A stretch of DNA of 10,220 nt, taken from the NCBI GenBank assembly GCA_016188625.1, contig JACPHL010000285.1, forward strand, positions 28,422-38,641. The letters run 5' to 3'. The notes beneath the pieces are model-generated. The model was not told the origin of the DNA. It ran no database searches and saw only the letters and a program-made list of their open reading frames with translations. Of this stretch, positions 1-6,272 are shown in pieces. Within the stretch, counting starts at the first letter, position 1. The number at the start of each line of letters is the position of its first letter. This DNA is from Candidatus Rokuibacteriota bacterium (lineage in GTDB: Bacteria > Methylomirabilota > Methylomirabilia > Rokubacteriales > JACPHL01). The position numbers and the translations under genes were made by a program.

Positions 1-461
1 CCCTCCCCCCGGGCCGCCTCCTCGTGGCGGCGATCTCGCTCGGGACGGTCGCGGGGCTCCACCTCGCCCTCATGCGGACCCGCTGGGGGACGGCGCTCCG
101 AGCCACCAGCCTCGACCCCGAGGCCGCGGCGCTGATGGGGATCAACACCGACCGGGCCTCGCTCACCTCGTTCCTCCTCGCCGCGGCGATCGCCGGCGGG
201 GGCGGGGTGCTCTTCGCCACCTTCCACTACCTCCACCCGGCCGCGGGCGTCGAGCTGACACTGCTCGCGATCGCCCTCTCCATCCTCGGCGGCGTGGGGC
301 GGCTCTCCGGGCTCTTCCTCGGCGGGCTCCTGATCGGCGCGGTGGAGGCGCTCGTCCTGACCTGGGCCGGGCCCGAGTGGCGGGAGCTGGTGGTCGCGGC
401 CATCGTCCTCCTCCTGCTCCTCCTCCGCCCCCGGGGGCTCGCGGCCGGACGGGGGCATTGA
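1..461 (+). CDS. livH: Branched-chain amino acid ABC transporter permease LivH, C-terminal part
   Basis: The 5' end lies outside the window; the reading frame is open from base 3 to the TGA at 459-461, about 152 residues. LivH is one of two inner-membrane permeases of the HAAT-family importer for leucine, isoleucine, valine and related amino or short-chain acids. Visible LivH traits are a cytoplasmic loop resembling the LivH/LivM coupling loop (RTRWGTALRATSLDPEAAALMGIN), a following hydrophobic segment (SFLLAAAIAGGGGVLFA), a Gly-rich segment (LSILGGVGRLSGLFLGGLLIG) and a Leu-rich last helix ending in RPRGL. It heads the visible livHMGF order, so livJ and the livH start are probably just upstream. 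The substrate cannot be read from sequence; many paralogous Liv systems carry amides, urea or aromatic acids. A GTG at 24 is internal to the protein, not the real start. Confidence 0.93.
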   Translation, partial: LPPGRLLVAAISLGTVAGLHLALMRTRWGTALRATSLDPEAAALMGINTDRASLTSFLLAAAIAGGGGVLFATFHYLHPAAGVELTLLAIALSILGGVGRLSGLFLGGLLIGAVEALVLTWAGPEWRELVVAAIVLLLLLLRPRGLAAGRGH

Positions 462-520
462 TGAGCCACCCGCCTCTCCCTGTCGCCACCCACCCGCGGC
501 CCCGGGCGGTGGGGGGGCTT

Positions 521-547
521 GGGGGAGGAGCGATGCCGCTCCCCCCC
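521..547 (+). promoter_or_regulatory. Strong GC hairpin between livH and livM
   Basis: GGGGG (521-525), a bulged A (526), then G plus GAGCG (527-532) can pair with CGCTC (537-541) and the following C run (542-547) around an ATGC loop. This gives about 11 base pairs. No T-tract follows, so it is not a classical terminator. It ends one base before the livM Shine-Dalgarno (AAGGTGG, 548-554) and would bury the Shine-Dalgarno of the mini-ORF at 533. Possible roles are mRNA processing or stability, or tuning of livM translation relative to livH. It was found by eye; no folding energy was computed. Confidence 0.45.
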
Positions 548-562
548 AAGGTGGACCAGTGA
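533..562 (+). CDS. Possible 9-codon leader peptide coupled to livM
   Basis: An ATG at 533 sits behind a strong purine run (GGAGGAG, 524-530) and encodes MPLPPKVDQ. Its TGA stop (560-562) shares bases with the livM GTG start (559-561) as GTGA, a classic translational-coupling arrangement. The peptide has no run of Leu, Ile or Val codons, so it is not an attenuation leader of the ilv/leu type. It may act only to deliver ribosomes to a GTG start beside a hairpin. It could equally be chance in a purine-rich spacer. Confidence 0.3.
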   Translation: MPLPPKVDQ

Positions 563-1482
563 GCCGGCTCGGGGTGGGCGGGCTGCTCCTGGCCGTGGCC
601 TTCCCGGTCCTGACGGGCTTCCACCCCTACTACCTCTACCTCCTCGGGACCGGCTACCTCCTGGCGAGCCTCGCCTCGGCCTGGGGCCTCCTGGCCTACG
701 CCGGGCAGATCTCCTTCGGCCACGCCGCCTTCTTCGGCCTCGGGGCCTACACCACGGCGCTCCTCGCGCTCAAGCTCGGGGTGACCCCGTGGCTCGGGAT
801 CCTGCTCGCAGGGGGCGCGGGCGCGCTGGGCGCCCTCCCCATCGGCGCCGCGGCCCACCGCCTCCGCGGGGCGTACCTGGCCCTGGCGAGCCTGGCCTAC
901 GCGGAGGTCCTCCGCGTGCTGGCCCTGAACTGGACCGGGCTCACGGGAGGCGGGGCCGGGCTGATCGGCCTCCCCGCGCTCCGGGTCGGGGTGGAGCTCG
1001 AGCTGGCCCGCGAGCGCGCCGGCGGGTACTACCTCTCCCTGGCCGTCCTGCTGGTCGCGCTGGCGGTCTTCGCCGGCCTCCGGCGCACCCGGGTCGGGCT
1101 GGCCTGGGCGGCGATCCGGGAGCGGGAGGAGCGGGCGCAGATCCTCGGGGTCTCCCCCACCTCCTACAAGCTCCTCGCCTTCGCCTGCTCGGGGGCCCTG
1201 ACCGGGCTGGTCGGCGCCCTCTACGCCCACTCGGTCCGGTTCATCGAGCCCGACCTGGTCTTCGGGCGCTACTTCTCCATCCTCCCGCTCATCATGGCCA
1301 CCTTCGGCGGCCTCCACACCCTCCTCGGCCCGCCCGCGGGCGCGCTCGTCCTCTACCTCGTCTCCGAGTTCGTCTTCCACCCCCTGCTCCCCCGGCTCCA
1401 CCAGCTCCCGTACGCCCTGGCGCTGATCGGCGTGGTCTTCGCCCTCCCCCGGGGGCTCGCCGGGCTGATCGGGCGGCGGTGA
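559..1482 (+). CDS. livM: Branched-chain amino acid ABC transporter permease LivM
   Basis: This 307-residue polytopic permease is the second membrane subunit that pairs with LivH. Motifs in order are the LivM hallmark GQISFGHAAFFGLGAY (residues 49-64), the conserved LTGGGAGLIGLP stretch (about 128-139) and a cytoplasmic coupling loop near 178-200 (RVGLAWAAIREREERAQILG). A long hydrophobic C-terminal half ends in RGLAGLIGRR. About eight to ten membrane segments are evident. The GTG start is chosen because AAGGTGG lies 4 bases upstream and the first hydrophobic helix begins at once, as in the family. It is 97 bases after livH and 3 bases before livG, so it belongs to the same transcript. Length is normal for the family, and nothing is missing. 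Confidence 0.95.
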   Translation: MSRLGVGGLLLAVAFPVLTGFHPYYLYLLGTGYLLASLASAWGLLAYAGQISFGHAAFFGLGAYTTALLALKLGVTPWLGILLAGGAGALGALPIGAAAHRLRGAYLALASLAYAEVLRVLALNWTGLTGGGAGLIGLPALRVGVELELARERAGGYYLSLAVLLVALAVFAGLRRTRVGLAWAAIREREERAQILGVSPTSYKLLAFACSGALTGLVGALYAHSVRFIEPDLVFGRYFSILPLIMATFGGLHTLLGPPAGALVLYLVSEFVFHPLLPRLHQLPYALALIGVVFALPRGLAGLIGRR

Positions 1483-1485
1483 GCC

Positions 1486-2214
1486 GTGGCGCTGCTCGAA
1501 GGGCGCGGGGTGGCGAAGCGCTACGGCGGGCTCGAGGCCCTCCGGGGCGTGGAGTTCGCCATCGAGGAGCGCCAGCTCGTGGCGCTGATCGGACCCAACG
1601 GGTCGGGCAAGACCACCCTGTTCCAGATCGTCTCGGGGCTCGTCCGGCCGACCGCGGGCGAGGTCCGCTTCCGCGGGGTCCGGATCACGGGGCGCGCGCC
1701 CCAGGCGATCGCGCGGCTCGGGATCGGGCGGACCTTCCAGATCGCCCGCCCCTTCCCCGACCTCACCGTCCTCGACAACGTCCTGGTCGGGGTGACCTTC
1801 GGCCGGGCCGGCCGGCTCGGCCCCGCGGAGCGACGGCGGGAGGCGCTGGGCGGCCTCGAGCTGGTCGGGCTCGGGACCAAGGCCGGGGCCCTGGCCTCGC
1901 AGCTCTCGCTCGGCGAGCTGAAGCGGCTCGAGCTGGCCCTGGCGCTGGCCGCCCGTCCCGGCTTGCTCCTGCTGGACGAGCTGACCTCGGGCCTCCCTCC
2001 CAGGGGCCGGGAGGAGGTCATCGCCTTCTACGCCCGGCTCCGGGAGCGGGGGCTCACCCTCTTCGCCATCGAGCACGCCTTCCGGCCCCTCCTGGTCCAT
2101 GCCGACCGCGTCCTGGTGCTGGACCGGGGCGAGCTGATCGCCGACGGCCCGCCCGCCGAGGTCATGGCCTCTCCGAGGGTCGCCGAGGCGTACCTCGGGG
2201 AGGAGGATGACTGA
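1486..2214 (+). CDS. livG: Branched-chain amino acid ABC transporter ATPase LivG
   Basis: This cytoplasmic ABC ATPase of 242 residues is one half of the LivG-LivF motor driving the LivHM channel. Visible elements are Walker A GPNGSGKT (36-43), Q-loop Gln85 in GRTFQIARPFPDLTV, the signature-like LSLGELKRLELA (140-151), Walker B LLLLDE with Asp164 and Glu165, and switch His197 in FAIEHAF. The catalytic set is complete. The RTFQ and IEH forms are typical of LivG rather than LivF. The D-loop reads SGLPP rather than the more common AGLNP. The GTG start follows the livM stop by 3 bases, and the 3' end overlaps the upstream edge of the livF frame. The sequence is shorter than some LivG proteins, which carry an extra C-terminal segment. 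Confidence 0.95.
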   Translation: MALLEGRGVAKRYGGLEALRGVEFAIEERQLVALIGPNGSGKTTLFQIVSGLVRPTAGEVRFRGVRITGRAPQAIARLGIGRTFQIARPFPDLTVLDNVLVGVTFGRAGRLGPAERRREALGGLELVGLGTKAGALASQLSLGELKRLELALALAARPGLLLLDELTSGLPPRGREEVIAFYARLRERGLTLFAIEHAFRPLLVHADRVLVLDRGELIADGPPAEVMASPRVAEAYLGEEDD

Positions 2215-2230
2215 CGAAGAGGACCCGGAC

Positions 2231-2962
2231 ATGGCGCTCCTCGAGGTCGAACGGCTCCAGGCCGGCTACGGCGACGTCCTCGTGTTGAAGGACGTGTCGC
2301 TCGATGTCCGGGCAGGCGAGTTCGTGGCGTTGTTGGGGCCGAACGGCGCGGGGAAGACGACGCTCCTCCGGGCCCTCACGGGCCTGATCCCGGCGCGGGC
2401 GGGGGCGATCCGCCTGGACGGGGAGCGGATCGAACGGCTCAAGCCGTACCGGATCGCCGCCCGGGGGGTCGCGGCGATCCCGGAGAGGCGCCGGCTCTTC
2501 GACGAGCTGACCGTCCGGGAGAACCTCGCGCTCGGCGCCTACCTCGACCCCGCCCGCCGCCGCGCCGCTGAGACCCTCGAGAGCCTGGAGCGTCTCTTCC
2601 CCCTCCTCCGGGACCGGGCTGACACGGCGGCGGGTCTCCTCTCCGGCGGCGAGCAGCAGATGGTGGCCGTGGCGCGGGGGCTCATGGCGCGGCCGCGCCT
2701 TCTCCTCCTCGACGACCCCTTCCTCGGGCTCGCCGGGGCGGTGATCCGCGAGCTGGGCCGGGCCCTCCGCGAGCTGACCGACGCCGAGGGGCTGGCCATC
2801 CTCGCCGCCGGCCAGCACGTCCGCCGCCTCCTCAGGCTCGCCCACCGCGGCTATCTCCTGGAGGAGGGGCGGACGGTCCTGACCGGGAGCGGCGCCGAGC
2901 TCCTGGAGCACCCCCACCTCCGCCGCTCGCTCCTCGAGCTGGCGCCGCAGAGGACGGGATGA
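2231..2962 (+). CDS. livF: Branched-chain amino acid ABC transporter ATPase LivF, variant Walker B
   Basis: This second ABC ATPase of the transporter is 243 residues from the chosen start. Walker A GPNGAGKT is at 36-43, the family stretch AAIPERRRLFDELTVRENL at about 81-99, signature LSGGEQ at 137-142 and Walker B LLLLD at 157-161. The residue after Walker B, normally the catalytic Glu, is Asp162 (LLLLDDPFLGL). The usual LivF VEQN switch reads AGQH, keeping the Gln. The start at ATG 2231 is preferred because AGAGGA lies 8 bases upstream and the protein then begins MALLEVERLQAGYG as relatives do. An in-frame ATG at 2207 overlaps livG by 8 bases, but its AGGAGG touches the ATG with no spacing. 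The 3' end overlaps the cytochrome gene by 4 bases. Confidence 0.92.
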   Translation: MALLEVERLQAGYGDVLVLKDVSLDVRAGEFVALLGPNGAGKTTLLRALTGLIPARAGAIRLDGERIERLKPYRIAARGVAAIPERRRLFDELTVRENLALGAYLDPARRRAAETLESLERLFPLLRDRADTAAGLLSGGEQQMVAVARGLMARPRLLLLDDPFLGLAGAVIRELGRALRELTDAEGLAILAAGQHVRRLLRLAHRGYLLEEGRTVLTGSGAELLEHPHLRRSLLELAPQRTG

Positions 2963-3387
2963 TCATGGGGCGCGGGCTCCGGGTCGCCGCGGGCCTGGGC
3001 CTCGCGGGCCTCGGCGTCCTGCTCGGGGCTCTCCTGCTCGCCCGCCCCGCTCCCGGACCGGCGGTGGAGCCGGGGTCGGGCCACGCGCTTTATCTCGCCC
3101 ACTGTGCGACCTGCCACGGCGAGAGCGGCCGGGGGGACTCCTGGCGGGCCCGGCTCCTCTTCCTCCGGCCCGGCAACCTCACCGACCGCGAGCGGATGCA
3201 GGCGCTCTCGGATCAGTATCTCTTCGACGTCATCAAGCACGGGGGCGCCAGCTTCGGCATGCCCGGCATGCCCTCCTTCGGCTATCACCTGACCGACGAC
3301 GAGGTCCACGCCCTGGTCGCCTACGTCCGCACTCTCGCCTCCCCGGGCGAGCGACCGCTTCGTGCGGATACCAGCCGAGGACCGTGA
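2959..3387 (+). CDS. Membrane-anchored monohaem class I cytochrome c
   Basis: This 142-residue protein has an N-terminal hydrophobic segment (about 8-28) that anchors or exports it. No lipobox Cys is seen. A single haem-binding CATCH (49-53) follows in a cytochrome c fold. The distal Met ligand is probably Met101 or Met104 in FGMPGMPSFGYHLTDDE, followed by the terminal helix EVHALVAYVRTLA. It should carry one electron in the periplasm; the redox partner is unknown. Its ATG overlaps the livF stop (ATGA), so it is translated with the liv operon, which is unusual company for such a transporter. The last 14 or so residues (SPGERPLRADTSRGP) lie beyond the fold and may be read through a fusion point with the HsdS remnant, so the natural C-terminus may have been replaced. 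Confidence 0.88.
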   Translation: MIMGRGLRVAAGLGLAGLGVLLGALLLARPAPGPAVEPGSGHALYLAHCATCHGESGRGDSWRARLLFLRPGNLTDRERMQALSDQYLFDVIKHGGASFGMPGMPSFGYHLTDDEVHALVAYVRTLASPGERPLRADTSRGP

Positions 3388-3651
3388 TACACCGGTTATG
3401 GAAAAGAGCCCTGGAAGGCGAATTTTTTGATTCGCACGCCCAAACGACGATTGCCCATCTGCCAGCCATCCGCCTGTCGGAACTTATGACCCAGATACCT
3501 CCGCCTACTGAGCAACAGCGTATTGTGACCTGCCTTTCGGAGCAAATCGCGGCGGCGGAAAGAACCCGCAAGGCGCTGGAGGAGCAGCTCGGCACGATCC
3601 AACGCCCTGCCGGCAGCCCTCCTGCGCCGGGCCTTCCGCGGCGAGCTTTGA
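3384..3651 (+). pseudogene. hsdS: C-terminal remnant of type I restriction specificity subunit HsdS, frameshifted
   Basis: HsdS recognises the target DNA in type I restriction-modification enzymes. Only the end of its second half is present. FFDSHAQTTIAHLPAIRL followed by PPPTEQQRIV and a helical stretch (LSEQIAAAERTRKALEEQL) matches the usual target-domain exit and conserved coiled spacer. The frame then runs GTIQRPAGSPP, but from base 3601 the next frame reads NALPAALLRRAFRGEL and stops at TGA 3649-3651, the canonical HsdS C-terminus. One extra C near 3597-3600 explains the shift. In the shifted frame translation would run on to a TAG at 3738-3740. No start codon with a ribosome site, no recognition domain, and no hsdM or hsdR are in view, so it is a relic. 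Its upstream edge touches the cytochrome stop. Confidence 0.8.
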
Positions 3652-3669
3652 AGGCCCAGCTGCAAAGAC

Positions 3670-3699
3670 TTGACAGTTATTTTCGATTTGCTGTAAAAT
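3670..3699 (+). promoter_or_regulatory. Sigma70-like promoter of the fic operon
   Basis: TTGACA (3670-3675) and TAAAAT (3694-3699) are separated by 18 bases, with a TG directly in front of the -10. This is a near-consensus promoter in an AT-rich island within otherwise GC-rich DNA. Transcription would begin near 3705, leaving an untranslated leader of roughly 48 bases before the fic ATG at 3754. The match was judged by eye. Confidence 0.65.
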
Positions 3700-3708
3700 C
3701 GATAATAA
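3677..3708 (+). promoter_or_regulatory. Probable operator: 13-bp inverted repeat over the -10
   Basis: TTATTTTCGATTT (3677-3689) and AAATCGATAATAA (3696-3708) are inverted repeats matching at 12 of 13 positions around a 6-base spacer. The palindrome covers the promoter spacer, the -10 and the expected start point, so a bound protein would block transcription. The winged-helix end of the Fic protein encoded just downstream is the obvious candidate binder, which is an inference. Confidence 0.6.
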
Positions 3709-3720
3709 GCTTGCGGGCCG

Positions 3721-3736
3721 TTTTCGTCGCCGAAAA
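3721..3736 (+). promoter_or_regulatory. Second small inverted repeat in the fic leader
   Basis: TTTTCG (3721-3726) and CGAAAA (3731-3736) pair perfectly around TCGC. Read on the other strand the right side gives CTAATTTTCGG, close to the TTATTTTCGA half-site of the larger palindrome upstream. It could be a second operator half-site or an RNA hairpin near the ribosome site. The fic start has only a weak GCGGAA (3741-3746) as Shine-Dalgarno. Confidence 0.35.
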
Positions 3737-3753
3737 TTAGCGGAACCCTACAA

Positions 3754-4905
3754 ATGGCAAAGGCTCCTGGCCGGCGCGTCCGCTATCCCGAGGGGTACAC
3801 GGCCTTTGTCCCCGACCCCCTGCCGCCGGAGCTGACCTGGACCCCGGCACTGGTCCGGGCGCTCTCCGACGCCGACAGGATGATCGGAAGGCTCGCGGGG
3901 GAGGGCGGAAGGCTGCCTAACCCGCACCTGCTCATCCGACCGTTCGTCAGGCGGGAGGCGGTGCTCTCCAGCCGGATCGAGGGGACCCAGGCGACGCTCG
4001 GGGAGCTGCTGGCGGCAGAAGCCGGGGCCGCTGTGGAGCGAAGCCCGGCCGACCTGCGCGAGGTGGCCAACTACGTGGTCGCCCTGGAGCACGGCATCAA
4101 GCGCCTGAGGAAGCTCCCCCTCTCTCTCAGGCTGATGAAAGAGCTCCATGAAAAGCTCATGGCAGGCGTGCGCGGGGATTATGCGACGCCCGGCGGGTTC
4201 CGGCGGTCACAGAACTGGATCGGGCCGCCGGGGTGCACGCTGGCGAACGCGGTCTACGTCCCTCCTCCCCCGACGGAGCTGATGGCATGCCTGGGAGCGT
4301 GGGAGAAGTTCCTTCACGACCGATCGCTGCCGCCCCTGGTGCAGATCGCGCTGGCCCACTATCAGTTCGAGGCCATCCACCCGTTCCTGGACGGCAACGG
4401 GCGCGTCGGGCGGTTGCTGATCACGCTCTTTCTTGTCGAGCGGGAGATCCTGCCCACCCCTCTGCTCTACCTGGGCGCGTTCTTCGAGGCAACCCGGCGC
4501 GATTACTATGAGCGTCTCCGGGACGTCACCGAGCACGGCGCATGGTCGGACTGGCTCCAGTACTTCCTGAACGGTGTTGCGCGGCAATCGGAGGATGCCC
4601 TGAGCCGGGCCGAGCGGATCAACCGGCATCTCGCGGAGTGGCGGGTGGCCGTCGCCGGGGCGTCGTCAAAGGCCCCGCCGGCGCTGGTGGATCAGCTCGC
4701 GGCCAATCCCTTCCTCACGGTCAAGGGCGCGGCGAAGCGGCTCGGCGTGGCGTTCACCACGGCCCAGCGTGCCGTGGCCAGGCTCGAGCAACTGGGGATC
4801 GTCGTGGAGGTCAGCCGGGCTAAACGGGACCGGGTGTACTGCGCGAAAGCTATCCTGGACATCCTCGAGGAGCCGGCCCGGCTGACGAGTTTGGAAACAT
4901 TCTGA
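3754..4905 (+). CDS. fic: Fic family protein adenylyltransferase with N-terminal inhibitory motif and C-terminal winged helix
   Basis: This 383-residue Fic protein has the SoFic-like layout. The N-terminal Fic_N region holds the self-inhibitory motif SSRIEG (72-77), fitting (S/T)xxxE(G/N), with Glu76 expected to block productive ATP binding. The catalytic core HPFLDGNGRVGR (209-220) is a full HPFxxGNGRxxR, so AMP transfer from ATP to target hydroxyls is expected once inhibition is relieved. The C-terminus (about 318-370, LTVKGAAKRLGVAFTTAQRAVARLEQLGIV) is a winged helix, suggesting DNA binding and autoregulation at the palindrome in front of the gene. ATG 3754 is the first start after the promoter. 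Its stop overlaps the next gene as TGATG. Fic genes are often seen beside type I restriction genes, which suits the HsdS relic upstream. The cellular target is unknown. Confidence 0.93.
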   Translation: MAKAPGRRVRYPEGYTAFVPDPLPPELTWTPALVRALSDADRMIGRLAGEGGRLPNPHLLIRPFVRREAVLSSRIEGTQATLGELLAAEAGAAVERSPADLREVANYVVALEHGIKRLRKLPLSLRLMKELHEKLMAGVRGDYATPGGFRRSQNWIGPPGCTLANAVYVPPPPTELMACLGAWEKFLHDRSLPPLVQIALAHYQFEAIHPFLDGNGRVGRLLITLFLVEREILPTPLLYLGAFFEATRRDYYERLRDVTEHGAWSDWLQYFLNGVARQSEDALSRAERINRHLAEWRVAVAGASSKAPPALVDQLAANPFLTVKGAAKRLGVAFTTAQRAVARLEQLGIVVEVSRAKRDRVYCAKAILDILEEPARLTSLETF

Positions 4906-6272
4906 TGCCTCGCCCCCGACGGAACGCGACCGGCGACGGCAGGTTGGAAACGCGGTGGGAGGCCAAGAGGGTCATTATCATGGGCGCCGCGGGAAGGGAC
5001 TTCCACAACTACAACACCGTCTACCGCGACAACCCCGCCTACAAGATCGTCGCATTCACCGCGACCCAGATACCCGGAATAGCCAAAAGGAACTACCCGA
5101 AGGAGCTGGCCGGAACACTCTACCCGAACGGGATACCCATCTACCCCGAAGAAGAACTGCCCTCTCTCATAAAGAAGCTGAAGGCCGACCAGGTGGTCTT
5201 CTCATATTCCGATGTCTCGCATGAATACGTGATGCACAAGGCCTCCATCGCCCTGGCACATGGGGCAGATTTCCTCCTGCTCGGACCCACCTCCACCATG
5301 CTGACATCCTCCAAGCCTGTGGTCGCGGTCACCGCCGCCAGGACCGGCTCGGGTAAAAGCCAGGTATCGCGCAAGATCGTCCGCATCTTGAAGAGCCGTG
5401 GCGAGAGGGTGGGCGTGGTCAGGCATCCCATGCCCTACGGGGCCCTTGGAAAACAGGTCTCCCAGCGATTCGCCCGCCTGGAAGACCTGGATAGACATGA
5501 GGCCACCATCGAGGAGCGAGAAGAATACGAGCCCCATATCAGCAGCAGCACCGTAGTCTACGCGGGGGTGGATTACGCCAGGATCCTCAGAGAGGCCGAG
5601 CGAGAGGCGGACGCCATCGTCTGGGACGGGGGCAACAACGACTTCCCCTTCTTCAAACCGGATCTGCACATCGTGGTCCTCGACCCCCATAGGGCGGACC
5701 ACGAGCTGGCCTATCATCCGGGCGAGACCAACCTGAGGATGGCTGATGTCGCCGTCGTCAACAAGATCGATTCAGCCAGCAGACCCGACATAGACAGGGT
5801 GATCGAAAACATCAAGGCTGTGAACCCCGAGGCGAAGATCATCCAGGCCAGGTCCACCGTGACCGTGGATGCGCCCGAGCTGATAAAGGGGAAAGATGTC
5901 CTGGTGGTCGGGGACGGGCCCACCCTCACCCACGGAGGCATGCCCTTTGGGGCCGGGACGATAGCCGCGAGGAGATATGGGTGCAAGCTCGTTGATGGGC
6001 GACGGTATGCCGTAGGCTCCATCGAACAGGTGTACCGGCAATATCCGCATCTCCGGCAAGAGCTGCCCGCGATGGGCTACAGCCGGAAGCAGATGAAGGA
6101 GCTGGAGGCCACCATCAACTCGGCCGAATGCGACGCGGTCATAGACGCGACGCCCGTCACGCTCCCGCGCATCATCAAGCTCAGCCGGCCCGTCGTCCAG
6201 GTCAACTACGAGCTGCAGGAAGTCGGAGCCCTGACCCTCGAGAAGGTCTTGAAGCAATGGATACCGCGGTAA
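4905..6272 (+). CDS. Cyclic 2,3-diphosphoglycerate synthase-like P-loop NTPase
   Basis: The protein has 455 residues. An N-terminal nucleotide-fold stretch VIIMGAAGRDFHNYNTVYRD (23-42) is followed by a P-loop in ARTGSGKS (145-152), IVWDGGNNDFPFF (238-250) as the likely Walker B region, NKID (286-289) as a GTPase-type guanine motif, and VVGDGPTLTHGGM (334-346). These are hallmarks of the cDPGS family. The archaeal member cyclises 2,3-diphosphoglycerate with ATP to make a thermoprotectant. Bacterial members are widespread but their substrate is not settled, so enzyme activity here is uncertain. The ATG overlaps the fic TGA by one base, so translation is probably coupled. The first 20 or so residues (MPRPRRNATG and onward) exceed the usual N-terminus; TTG at 4944 is an alternative start. 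Codons such as ATA and AGG are common here and rare in the flanks, hinting at transfer. Confidence 0.85.
   Translation: MPRPRRNATGDGRLETRWEAKRVIIMGAAGRDFHNYNTVYRDNPAYKIVAFTATQIPGIAKRNYPKELAGTLYPNGIPIYPEEELPSLIKKLKADQVVFSYSDVSHEYVMHKASIALAHGADFLLLGPTSTMLTSSKPVVAVTAARTGSGKSQVSRKIVRILKSRGERVGVVRHPMPYGALGKQVSQRFARLEDLDRHEATIEEREEYEPHISSSTVVYAGVDYARILREAEREADAIVWDGGNNDFPFFKPDLHIVVLDPHRADHELAYHPGETNLRMADVAVVNKIDSASRPDIDRVIENIKAVNPEAKIIQARSTVTVDAPELIKGKDVLVVGDGPTLTHGGMPFGAGTIAARRYGCKLVDGRRYAVGSIEQVYRQYPHLRQELPAMGYSRKQMKELEATINSAECDAVIDATPVTLPRIIKLSRPVVQVNYELQEVGALTLEKVLKQWIPR

Noticed and set aside
519-2210. 563-codon plus-strand frame overlapping livM and livG
   Set aside because: Arg/Pro/Gly-rich translation with no domain; it is an out-of-frame reading of livM and livG.
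163-2232. 689-codon open frame on the minus strand across the liv genes
   Set aside because: It is antisense to three well-supported Liv genes, and its product is a Gly/Pro/Glu/Arg-rich low-complexity sequence typical of shadows in GC-rich DNA.
3418-3435. Perfect inverted repeat GCGAAT-TTTTTG-ATTCGC
   Set aside because: It lies inside HsdS-like coding sequence (EGEFFDS), has only 6-bp arms, and is not near a gene start or end.
3652-3740. Continuation of the HsdS frame to the TAG at 3738 as a real 118-residue gene
   Set aside because: The last 30 or so residues come from the fic promoter and operator DNA, and the frame is only reached through the frameshift.
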